Below are positions 8,636-14,891 of a stretch of DNA of 38,930 nucleotides, piece after piece. Source of the DNA: Blautia sp. (GTDB lineage: Bacteria > Bacillota > Clostridia > Lachnospirales > Lachnospiraceae). The DNA is taken from assembly GCA_023664455.1 (NCBI GenBank), contig JAMPFM010000026.1, forward strand, positions 1 to 38,930, in the 5' to 3' direction. The notes below the pieces were generated by a model, which saw nothing but the letters and a program-made list of their open reading frames with translations, ran no database searches and was not told the DNA's origin. The position numbers were made by a program, and so were the translations under genes. Every line of letters begins with the position of its first letter. Within the stretch, counting starts at the first letter, position 1.

Positions 8636-9498
8636 TCGCTGCCCACTCCATATTGATATAGAAAAATATCGTTTAAATTCGCCTCTGTCCGCTTCCATCC
8701 GGGCGCAGTATTTTCACCGCCGTAAAATCTGACTTTTATCCCTTCCTGCGACACCTGTTCATCAAAAATCATGTGTTCCTGTATAAAATCACCATATGCT
8801 TCCTGGGAAATGACAGTCTCATAAACATTTCCTTCCAGACTTTTGCGTATTTCTTCCGCTGTGCCATAAAACAAAATGGTCTTATCTTTTAACATCACAA
8901 TTTCATTGGCAAGAAATTCGATATCGGATGTAATATGCGTGGATATCAGAATGATACAATTCTTTCCCAGATGCGCCAGAACCTTCTTTAAATGGTTTCT
9001 CTCTTTTGGGTCCAGACCGGCGGACGGCTCGTCCAACAGCAGAATTTCCGGCTCATTTAACAGCGCTCCGGCAATCCCCAATCGCTGAATCATGCCTCCC
9101 GAATAGGTTTTCGCCTTTTTATTTCTGGCGTCATGCAGATTAAATTCCTCCAACAGCATCTCGATTCTTTCATCGGCGCGCTTCTTAGGGATTCCCTTTA
9201 TTGCCGCAATGTATTGAAGATTTTCAACCCCCGAATACTGCTGATAGTATCCGACCTTTTGCGGCAGATATCCAAGAATATCCCTGTATTTTTCTTTCCA
9301 TTCAAAGATATCTTTCTGATTCCAGCTAACCTTCCCGCTCGTCGGTCTTTCAATCGTGGATAATATTTTCATGAGCGTTGTTTTGCCAAAACCATTGGGT
9401 GCAAGCAGCGCATACACGCCATGCTCCATTTCAAAATTTATCTGCTCTAAAACTGTTTCTTTTCCGAATTTCATACCGACATTTTCTATTTTGAGCAT
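8632..9498 (-). CDS. ABC transporter ATPase, BcrA/LanF-like
   Basis: This 288-residue ATPase is the first gene of the minus-strand operon. It has Walker A APNGFGKTT (Phe replacing the usual Ala/Ser, still fitting the pattern), the Q-loop region LPQKVGYYQ, the signature YSGGMIQRLGIA, Walker B ILLLDEPSAGLDP and the switch region ISTHI. The C-terminal extension of about 80 residues after the nucleotide-binding domain is typical of BcrA/CcmA/DrrA-type export ATPases. An AGAGGGAG site lies upstream. Divergent placement from a BlaI repressor and M56 protease suggests that cell-wall or antimicrobial stress induces it. It may confer self-immunity or resistance to a membrane-active peptide; that role is inference. 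Confidence 0.88.
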   Translation of the reverse strand: MLKIENVGMKFGKETVLEQINFEMEHGVYALLAPNGFGKTTLMKILSTIERPTSGKVSWNQKDIFEWKEKYRDILGYLPQKVGYYQQYSGVENLQYIAAIKGIPKKRADERIEMLLEEFNLHDARNKKAKTYSGGMIQRLGIAGALLNEPEILLLDEPSAGLDPKERNHLKKVLAHLGKNCIILISTHITSDIEFLANEIVMLKDKTILFYGTAEEIRKSLEGNVYETVISQEAYGDFIQEHMIFDEQVSQEGIKVRFYGGENTAPGWKRTEANLNDIFLYQYGVGSE

Positions 9499-9518
9499 AT
9501 GTGGTTACTCCCTCTGAT

Positions 9519-9580
9519 AAACGTAGCTTGGGAAGAATGCTTTGTATTCTTCCACTGTATCGGGTAATTTCCCAATTAAC
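9519..9580. repeat. Copy of a dispersed hairpin-plus-core element
   Basis: A hairpin with arms ggaagaat and attcttcc (one mismatched pair, loop containing gctttgt) is followed about 13 bp on by the core gtaatttccc. The same order, hairpin then caatttcc core, occurs twice between addB and addA, and the core alone occurs before vanW. Here it lies in the 5' leader of the BcrA-like operon. It looks like a decayed member of a genome-wide intergenic repeat family. Confidence 0.55.
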
Positions 9581-9589
9581 AAAACAAGT

Positions 9590-9607
9590 ATTGTCTATTA
9601 AGACAAT
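9590..9607. promoter_or_regulatory. Inverted repeat at the ABC operon start site (candidate operator)
   Basis: The sequence attgtctattaagacaat has perfect 7-bp arms, ATTGTCT and AGACAAT, around a 4-bp centre. It lies just downstream of the predicted -10 element of the minus-strand ABC operon, over the expected start site. It shares the ACAAT/ATTGT half-site with the repeat at 9681-9710. Binding of the neighbouring BlaI-type repressor here would block the ABC operon. Confidence 0.6.
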
Positions 9608-9610
9608 AAT

Positions 9611-9639
9611 AAAATAGCATATTATTTACACGAAGTCAA
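9611..9639 (-). promoter_or_regulatory. Putative promoter of the five-gene ABC operon
   Basis: On the minus strand TTGACT at 9634-9639 is followed after 17 bp by TATTTT at 9611-9616. The predicted leader to the ATPase start is about 105 nt and includes the hairpin element at 9519. The inverted repeat at 9590-9607 covers the expected start site. Confidence 0.6.
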
Positions 9640-9680
9640 CAAAAAAACAATTTTTTAATATCACTTTTTTAATATCACTT

Positions 9681-9710
9681 ACAAACATTGTTGACTCACA
9701 CAATATTTGT
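9681..9710. promoter_or_regulatory. Inverted repeat over the blaI-type promoter (candidate operator)
   Basis: A 30-bp imperfect palindrome has outer arms ACAAA/TTTGT and inner arms ATTGT/ACAAT. It covers the -35 hexamer and most of the spacer of the plus-strand promoter. BlaI/MecI repressors are known to bind dyads overlapping their own promoters as dimers. The assignment of this dyad to the adjacent repressor is inference from position and symmetry. Confidence 0.6.
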
Positions 9711-9720
9711 CTGCTATACT
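9691..9720 (+). promoter_or_regulatory. Promoter of the BlaI-M56 operon
   Basis: TTGACT at 9691-9696 and TATACT at 9715-9720 are separated by 18 bp, a good sigma-A promoter. The leader to the repressor start codon would be about 70 nt. The -35 element sits in the centre of the 9681-9710 palindrome, as expected for autorepression. Confidence 0.7.
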
Positions 9721-9798
9721 TTCCTAAAGACGATAAATATGCAGTCTCAATGAAAGCCGATACAGCCGAGACAAAAGCAGTACAGAAATGAGGTAAAA

Positions 9799-10221
9799 AT
9801 GAAACTAACAAACAGGGAACTAGCCGTCATGCGGGTACTATGGGAAGCCGAGAAACCGCTTATGGTATCCGAAATCCTACAACGGGATAAGGGCGGGACC
9901 ATATACAGCGTACAGCGGATTATCCAGAACTTAATCAAAAAGGACATGGTTGCAGTAGACGGTATCGCCTACAACAAAAAAGCTTTAGGCAGGACTTTCA
10001 GACCGCTTGTCGGCTCGGAAGTAATAGAATTAGACGCCATACGGGAAATGTTAGACGGTCTGGTCAGCAAGAACATCGCAGCATCCCAACTGATTGCATC
10101 GCTGCTTCCGACGGACAATAATGAAGAATCATTAAGGGAACTGAATCATTTAGAAGAGCTTATAAGCGAAAGAAAACGCCAGATACTTGAGGGCAAAACT
10201 ACTGATGATGCGAAAAAATAG
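9799..10221 (+). CDS. BlaI/MecI/CopY-family transcriptional repressor
   Basis: The 140-residue protein has the N-terminal winged-helix layout of penicillinase repressors: LTNRELAVMRVLWEAEKPLMVSEIL, then a recognition region (TIYSVQRIIQNLIKKDMV) and a wing with YNKKALGRTFRPLV. A C-terminal helical dimerisation segment ends in a charged tail. Family members bind operator dyads as dimers and are cleaved or released when the partner M56 protease senses an inducer. A GAGGT site precedes the ATG. The gene is followed 9 bp later by such a protease. Two palindromes in the upstream intergenic region are the likely operators. No beta-lactamase gene is nearby, so the regulated trait is more likely the divergent ABC transporters. 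Confidence 0.88.
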   Translation: MKLTNRELAVMRVLWEAEKPLMVSEILQRDKGGTIYSVQRIIQNLIKKDMVAVDGIAYNKKALGRTFRPLVGSEVIELDAIREMLDGLVSKNIAASQLIASLLPTDNNEESLRELNHLEELISERKRQILEGKTTDDAKK

Positions 10222-10230
10222 GAGCTTGTC

Positions 10231-11385
10231 ATGGATATTTCTTTTGTATCTTTTGTAAATACATTATTATTTGGCACCATAGCAATCTTATTGCTGGGTT
10301 TCCTTATCAACAGGGCTGACATAACATCTAAGAAATGTTTTTTATTTTTTTCCTTTATTATTCTAATGATAATCATAAGGCTTTGTCTGCCAGTTGAACT
10401 GCCATTACAGAATAATGTCAATATTACAAAAATATGGCCTGACATTTATCTCGCTATTTATCATTGTAAAATTACTTTGGCAGGAAAAGAAATTCCCCTG
10501 CTGTTTTTGTTAATGATGATTTCCATTACAGGCAGTATTTTCTGTATGGGCAGGTTTCTCTTATCGTACAGCCTGATTGGCCGTACCCTAAAGAACTATA
10601 AGACGGTAAACGACGATATGCTGGACAGAATCATGCTACGGATAAACAAAGAGCAGAACCGGAATGTCCACTTTCGTTTACTGAGCAGTCCCAAAATAAC
10701 CACGCCCTTCCTCTTCGGCATCCGCAGACCCGTCATTGTCCTGCCTGAAATTACATTATCGGAAGAGGAATGGTATTACATACTGAGCCATGAAATGTCC
10801 CACTACTATCATAAAGATTTATGGATCCGACTTGCCTGTGAAGGACTGCGGATCATCTACTGGTGGAATCCGTTTGTTTACCTGCTGCAGAAGCAGATTG
10901 CCAGATTCCAGGAGCTTCATATTGATGCATCTGTTACCCGGAATTTATCGGAAATTCAGAAAATGGATTACTTAGAATGCCTGATTAAGCTTGCAAAATT
11001 ACAGCATTCACCCAGAAAGAAGTGGATTGCAGCGTTTCGGAATGAGACGGAAGGGGAATTGCAAAAGCGGATCAAAAGGATTCTGTATCCTTCCGGAGAA
11101 GGTTCCCCAAGGAAAAAGCGCAGTATCTCAAATGTACTGGCAGTGGTTCTGCTAATTTTATGTACACTGTTTTTACCAAACCTTATTATTTTTGAGCCAT
11201 ACGGACCTATCCCGGAAGATATTTTGGAAGGTACTGTTATCATCGATAATACCAACAGCTACCTAATTCTTAATGAAGAGGGAAAATATGACATTTATGT
11301 TAACGATGAATATTTTAGTACTGTCACCCAAATCTTCGATGAAAGTCTGGAAATAAGAAACATAAAGGGGGATATTATAAAATGA
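10231..11385 (+). CDS. M56 (BlaR1-like) membrane metallopeptidase
   Basis: The 384-residue protein has hydrophobic segments near residues 5-28, 34-53 and 85-110, followed by a cytoplasmic zinc-protease region with HEMSH at 187-191. The conserved YWWNPFVY follows, then ELHIDASV, which supplies the expected third ligand and acidic residue. A last membrane segment lies near residues 303-325. Only about 60 residues follow it outside the cell. BlaR1/MecR1 proteins carry a penicillin-binding sensor of about 250 residues at this point, and it is absent here. The protein therefore probably senses something other than a beta-lactam and then inactivates the upstream repressor. The ATG follows an AGGAG site, and its stop overlaps the next start. 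Confidence 0.87.
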   Translation: MDISFVSFVNTLLFGTIAILLLGFLINRADITSKKCFLFFSFIILMIIIRLCLPVELPLQNNVNITKIWPDIYLAIYHCKITLAGKEIPLLFLLMMISITGSIFCMGRFLLSYSLIGRTLKNYKTVNDDMLDRIMLRINKEQNRNVHFRLLSSPKITTPFLFGIRRPVIVLPEITLSEEEWYYILSHEMSHYYHKDLWIRLACEGLRIIYWWNPFVYLLQKQIARFQELHIDASVTRNLSEIQKMDYLECLIKLAKLQHSPRKKWIAAFRNETEGELQKRIKRILYPSGEGSPRKKRSISNVLAVVLLILCTLFLPNLIIFEPYGPIPEDILEGTVIIDNTNSYLILNEEGKYDIYVNDEYFSTVTQIFDESLEIRNIKGDIIK

Positions 11386-11615
11386 AAAAAAGGATATTTA
11401 TTTTAACAGGTTTGCTTACAAGCATTTTATTAAGTGGCAAAAATATGACCGTTTATGCGCAACAATCCTATATCATCTCTGCAACAATTGATAACGCTAC
11501 ACTTTATTCTGCTAATTATAAATGGATATATAAAACCGAAAATAATAAAACCTACCGCCGTCTTTATGATATCAGCCATCAACGCTGGGTAGGCGATTGG
11601 GAATTAGTGCCCTAA
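11382..11615 (+). CDS. Small secreted protein coupled to the M56 protease gene
   Basis: This 77-residue protein starts within the stop codon of the M56 gene (ATGA), indicating translational coupling. Residues 1-26 form a Sec signal peptide: KKR, a hydrophobic core (LTGLLTSILLSG) and a VYA cleavage site before QQS. The mature part of about 51 residues has no cysteine and is rich in Tyr, Trp and Asn, with a basic YRRLYD segment and a WVGDWELVP end. I do not recognise the family with certainty. Possible roles are a ligand or inhibitor for the M56 sensor domain, a wall-associated sensor partner, or an exported peptide handled by the divergent transporters. It ends convergent with, and overlapping, the next gene by 4 bp. 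Confidence 0.7.
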   Translation: MKKRIFILTGLLTSILLSGKNMTVYAQQSYIISATIDNATLYSANYKWIYKTENNKTYRRLYDISHQRWVGDWELVP

Positions 11616-12619
11616 TCCATAAGCAATTTCCAATATTGTCTCGCATTCTCAATGGAAAATGCGTTCCACCGGCTGACATAGGCAAGCACGCCGCGGTCTT
11701 TACTGTTCCCGGACGCAAGCGCATTTAAGGTATCCTGCATCATGGCAATAGAATCGTCCACGGATTTTTCGCCGCTGGCAAGCTTTTGAAGCTGCGTCCG
11801 CCAACTCTCTGCAGCATGGATATTATCCGCTTCTGTCGTCTTTACTTTTCCCAGCTTCCAGATAATTTTTTCCTCTTCACTCAATGGAATCATCCTCTTA
11901 GAAGCCGTTGTATCATATAGCCGGGCGTTGCCTTCCTGAAAATCCTCCCAGGATGAGCGGTATCCCTCCAACGCTTTCGCATTATGCTCGTAATACTTAT
12001 CAATCAGATTATCAAAAGTATCCCTCATATGTACAGGCACAAATTTTTCAGAAAATTGTCGCAGTGCAGCCGTTGATGATTCTAATTCAAACCTTGCCGC
12101 ATAGGAAGACAGCCCACCGCAGACAGCCTCTTTTTCCTGCAAAGTCCCAAAAAGACTGTTCATGCTATAAGTCATTCCGCCTAGAAGGCATTCAGCCTGT
12201 AAGGTTTCCTCATCACTAAGATTATCATAAAAACCCATTTCCGATAGCGCGTCACTGAAAACGGAAAACTGCGTTCCAATCCTATCAAATGGATTTTCCG
12301 GGTTCCATAAAAAGCCGTATTCCTGGCGTATGCGTTCTTCTTCGGCTCTCTGTGCTTCTTTCCTTTCCCGAATCCCGCTCATATATTCAGCCGTCTCAGG
12401 CGAAATCGTTACTGTGACGCCGCTCAGCTTTTCTTTCAGGGCTTCCGCAGACTGCAGGTCTTGCTGCGTGGGCGTTATTGCATTATCCCCAAGATTTTTC
12501 TCATGCATCCGTCTCTCGTAAACGCCGCCTGCAATCGTCCTGTTATCATTGTTATAATCAAGCCTGTAATCACTATATGAATCAAATCTGTATTTCGTAT
12601 CATCAATTCCATTCCACAT
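11612..12619 (-). CDS. Hypothetical cytoplasmic protein
   Basis: The 335-residue product begins MWNGIDDTKYRFDSYSDYRLDY and has an AGGAAGGAGC sequence about 12 nt upstream of the ATG. It has no signal peptide or membrane segment. A strongly charged helical stretch (ERKEAQRAEEERIRQEY) lies near residues 85-105, followed by an aromatic, mostly helical region. The first 40 residues are Asp/Tyr/Arg/Asn-rich and look unstructured. I do not recognise any family. Similar tailless helical proteins in Firmicutes are sometimes linked to mobile or surface-display loci, but nothing here establishes that. Its stop codon overlaps that of the convergent secreted-protein gene, with no terminator between them. 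Confidence 0.6.
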   Translation of the reverse strand: MWNGIDDTKYRFDSYSDYRLDYNNDNRTIAGGVYERRMHEKNLGDNAITPTQQDLQSAEALKEKLSGVTVTISPETAEYMSGIRERKEAQRAEEERIRQEYGFLWNPENPFDRIGTQFSVFSDALSEMGFYDNLSDEETLQAECLLGGMTYSMNSLFGTLQEKEAVCGGLSSYAARFELESSTAALRQFSEKFVPVHMRDTFDNLIDKYYEHNAKALEGYRSSWEDFQEGNARLYDTTASKRMIPLSEEEKIIWKLGKVKTTEADNIHAAESWRTQLQKLASGEKSVDDSIAMMQDTLNALASGNSKDRGVLAYVSRWNAFSIENARQYWKLLMD

Positions 12620-12739
12620 AAAATAACCATGCTCCTTCCTCAGCGTGTGAATATTATATAATTGTTATCGGATGGTTTTGGTATTTTATTAGGGTTTAGT
12701 TTAAGAAGGAAGATTTTTATACAAACTTCAAATTCAGTA

Positions 12740-12769
12740 TTGTATTTTTGAATATAAATGTGCTATACT
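12740..12769 (+). promoter_or_regulatory. Promoter upstream of the Rpn-type gene
   Basis: TTGTAT at 12740-12745 and TATACT at 12764-12769 are separated by 18 bp. The predicted leader is about 140 nt long and carries two hairpins. The stretch 12620-12739 before it is AT-rich; apart from a TATAAT on the minus strand at 12653-12658, which may serve the divergent hypothetical gene, I see nothing in it. Confidence 0.55.
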
Positions 12770-12792
12770 ACGTTTATCAATTATTTTCTACA

Positions 12793-12816
12793 TGCAGGGC
12801 GGTTAAATCGCCCGCA
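12793..12816 (+). other. Stem-loop in the leader of the Rpn-type gene
   Basis: Arms TGC(a)GGGCG and CGCCCGCA flank the loop gttaaat, with one bulged base. The stem lies early in the predicted transcript. It is not followed by a U-tract, so it is unlikely to be a terminator. It may protect the transcript or help fold the leader. Confidence 0.5.
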
Positions 12817-12890
12817 TTCATGATGGATTCTCTTTCAGAAATCCCATGCTGATAACACAACTTAACAAAGAGCGGGGGTTTCACAATAGA

Positions 12891-12909
12891 CTCCTGCAGG
12901 ACACAGGAG
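12891..12909 (+). promoter_or_regulatory. Hairpin that sequesters the ribosome site of the Rpn-type gene
   Basis: CTCCTG at 12891-12896 is perfectly complementary to CAGGAG at 12904-12909, with a 7-nt loop. The second arm is the Shine-Dalgarno sequence, which lies 5 bp before the ATG at 12915. Folding would reduce initiation, a control often used by transposase genes to block read-through expression. Confidence 0.6.
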
Positions 12910-12914
12910 GAACT

Positions 12915-13778
12915 ATGGAAAACAAAAGAAAGAAGTACGAAGAGCTTACGATTGTTGATGACTTTATGTTCGGGAAGGTGATGCGCAACCCGAAACACTG
13001 CAAAAAGCTGCTGGAAATCATTCTGGATATGAAAATCCGCGAGCTGGTATTCATAGACGAGCAGCAGTCAGTTGCACCCGATTACAGGGCAAAAGGGGTA
13101 CGCATTGACGTATATGCAGATGATGATGCGGATACCGTCTATGCGGTAGAGATGCAGGCGCGGAATACCGGGGCGCTTCCGGCAAGGAGCCGTTATTACC
13201 AGGCGGTAATTGACATCAACATGATCGAGAAGGGAATGGATTATGAGAAACTTGGGAAAAACTACATAATCTTTATCTGTACCTTTGATTTGTTTGGAAA
13301 AGGACGGTATATATACCATTTTGAAAACCTATGCCTCGAAGACGCCACAATCCGCCTTTATGACGGCACAGAAAAGATTTTTCTAAACACAAAGGGAAAA
13401 ATGGACGACGCTGACAAAGAACTTGTCAGTCTGCTTAAATATTTTGACAGTCTGGAACCGCAGGACACCTTTACGGAAGAACTGGACAAGGAAGTGCTCG
13501 CGGCAAGACAGCATAAGAAATGGAGGCAGGAGTATATGAAGCTTGAAGTGATGATGTGGGACAGCAGGCGGGAAGGCAGAGCGGAAGGTAAAATTGAACG
13601 AGACATAGAATTAATCTGTCGGAAACTGATAAAAGGCAAAACCCCAGAAGCAATAGCAGAAGACCTGGAAGATAGTCTGGATACAATCCAACGTATCTGC
13701 GATATAGCGGAAAAGTACGCTCCGAATTATGATGTGGATAGTATTCTTGAAGAATATATGGCATTACAGGATTGTTGA
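12915..13778 (+). CDS. Rpn-family recombination-promoting nuclease / putative transposase
   Basis: The 287-residue protein, starting at the ATG at 12915 behind ACAGGAGG, opens with LTIVDDFMFGKVM, the signature of the PDDEXK_2 (Rpn) family. D65 in GVRIDVY and E79-x-Q81 in YAVEMQ form the PD-(D/E)xK-like active site. The C-terminal third is charged and helical (RREGRAEGKIERD), then KGKTPEAIAEDLEDSLDTIQRIC resembles a small HTH. Rpn proteins are calcium-stimulated DNA endonucleases that promote RecA-independent recombination in E. coli and occur in many copies. No terminal inverted repeats were found, so this is not an intact insertion sequence. The frame is complete and catalytic residues are present. 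Confidence 0.85.
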   Translation: MENKRKKYEELTIVDDFMFGKVMRNPKHCKKLLEIILDMKIRELVFIDEQQSVAPDYRAKGVRIDVYADDDADTVYAVEMQARNTGALPARSRYYQAVIDINMIEKGMDYEKLGKNYIIFICTFDLFGKGRYIYHFENLCLEDATIRLYDGTEKIFLNTKGKMDDADKELVSLLKYFDSLEPQDTFTEELDKEVLAARQHKKWRQEYMKLEVMMWDSRREGRAEGKIERDIELICRKLIKGKTPEAIAEDLEDSLDTIQRICDIAEKYAPNYDVDSILEEYMALQDC

Positions 13779-13789
13779 TGGGTTACCGC

Positions 13790-13818
13790 TTGAAAAAACT
13801 CCCATTTTCCTATATAAT
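13790..13818 (+). promoter_or_regulatory. Strong promoter of the DHH phosphoesterase gene
   Basis: TTGAAA at 13790-13795 and a perfect TATAAT at 13813-13818 are separated by 17 bp. The predicted leader is about 70 nt. This is the closest match to the sigma-A consensus in the window. Confidence 0.75.
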
Positions 13819-13894
13819 TTTTATAGATTCTTTTTCGGACAAGGATACTATCGCGAGCGCAAACTCGCAGACTAAATAAGAATGGAGGTCTATT

Positions 13895-14815
13895 ATGAGA
13901 TTAGTTACCCGTTCCGATTTCGACGGTCTGGCATGCGGCGCCTTGTTAAAAGAAATCGGATTAATTGACAGTTGGAAATTTGCGCATCCCAAGGACTTGC
14001 AGGACGGTCTTGTGGAAATCACGGAAAATGACGTACTTGCCAACGTTCCTTTTGTAGAAGGCTGTGGTCTGTGGTTCGACCACCATTCCAGTGAACATGA
14101 GCGCAATGAACTCGCCGGAAAATATAAGGGCGAAAGCCGCATCACCCCTTCCTGTGCACGCATTATTTATGAGTATTATGGTGGTCAGGAGCGGTTTTCC
14201 CATTTTGATGATATGATGGTTGCCGTTGATAAAGTCGATTCCGGCAATCTGACCATCGATGAAATCCAGAACCCTACCGGCTGGATTCTGGTAGGATTCC
14301 TGATGGATCCCAGGACCGGTCTGGGAAGATGGCGGAATTTCACCATTTCCAATTATCAGTTAATGGAAAAGCTGATGGAGTGCTGCAGAACCATGAACAC
14401 GGAAGAGATTCTTGCCCTGCCCGATGTGCAGGAGCGTATCGCCATTTATAAAGAGCAGGATGCGAAATTCAAGGAAATGGTGCGCGCCCATACCCGTGTG
14501 GAAAAAGACGTGATTATTTCCGATTTGCGCGGCGTTGACCCGATTTATTCCGGCAACCGTTTCCTGATTTACAGCATGTATCCCGAACAGAATATTTCCG
14601 TATGGATTGTCAACGGCAAAGGCGGCCACGGCTGTTCTGCGGCGGTTGGCTACAGCGTTTTGAACAGAACGTCCAACGTCAATGTGGGCAGTCTGATGTT
14701 AAAATACGGCGGCGGCGGTCATAAAGCGGTAGGGACCTGCCAGTTTGACGATGAGACGATGGAAGAAAAACTTCCGCAATTAATCGATGAAATTGTAAAT
14801 TACAAAGAAAATTAA
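13895..14815 (+). CDS. DHH/DHHA1 family phosphoesterase
   Basis: The 306-residue protein has the DHH-family motifs in order: TRSDFDGLACGALL (motif I), a central WFDHHSS (the DHH triad), and a C-terminal DHHA1 domain with LKYGGGGHKAVGTCQF. The aspartates and histidines of these motifs bind two manganese ions. Family members hydrolyse phosphodiesters or phosphoanhydrides: nanoRNA, pAp, cyclic dinucleotides or polyphosphate. The size fits the stand-alone oligoribonuclease/exopolyphosphatase-like group, without PAS or GGDEF domains. The exact substrate cannot be told from sequence. It has its own strong promoter, an AATGGAGG ribosome site and a terminator, so it is a single-gene unit. Confidence 0.88.
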   Translation: MRLVTRSDFDGLACGALLKEIGLIDSWKFAHPKDLQDGLVEITENDVLANVPFVEGCGLWFDHHSSEHERNELAGKYKGESRITPSCARIIYEYYGGQERFSHFDDMMVAVDKVDSGNLTIDEIQNPTGWILVGFLMDPRTGLGRWRNFTISNYQLMEKLMECCRTMNTEEILALPDVQERIAIYKEQDAKFKEMVRAHTRVEKDVIISDLRGVDPIYSGNRFLIYSMYPEQNISVWIVNGKGGHGCSAAVGYSVLNRTSNVNVGSLMLKYGGGGHKAVGTCQFDDETMEEKLPQLIDEIVNYKEN

Positions 14816-14826
14816 ATTCTTTACAA

Positions 14827-14879
14827 CAGACGGCGGAAAGAGAGCGCGTTCTTCTCTTTTTGGCCGTCTGATAGTTTTT
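14827..14879 (+). terminator. Rho-independent terminator after the DHH gene
   Basis: CAGACGGC at 14827-14834 pairs with GCCGTCTG at 14863-14870, with an inner AAAGAGA/TCTCTTT stem, followed by atagttttta. It ends the plus-strand gene. It may also act for addA, which ends just beyond it on the other strand, although the minus-strand tail is less U-rich. Confidence 0.8.
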
Positions 14880-14891
14880 ATGGCTGCCTGA

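Noticed and set aside
9799-11385. A beta-lactam resistance locus (blaI-blaR1)
   Set aside because: The M56 protein lacks a penicillin-binding domain and no beta-lactamase or PBP gene is adjacent, so the specific label is not supported.
12740-13778. Complete insertion sequence around the Rpn gene
   Set aside because: No terminal inverted repeats or target-site duplication could be found on either side of the gene.
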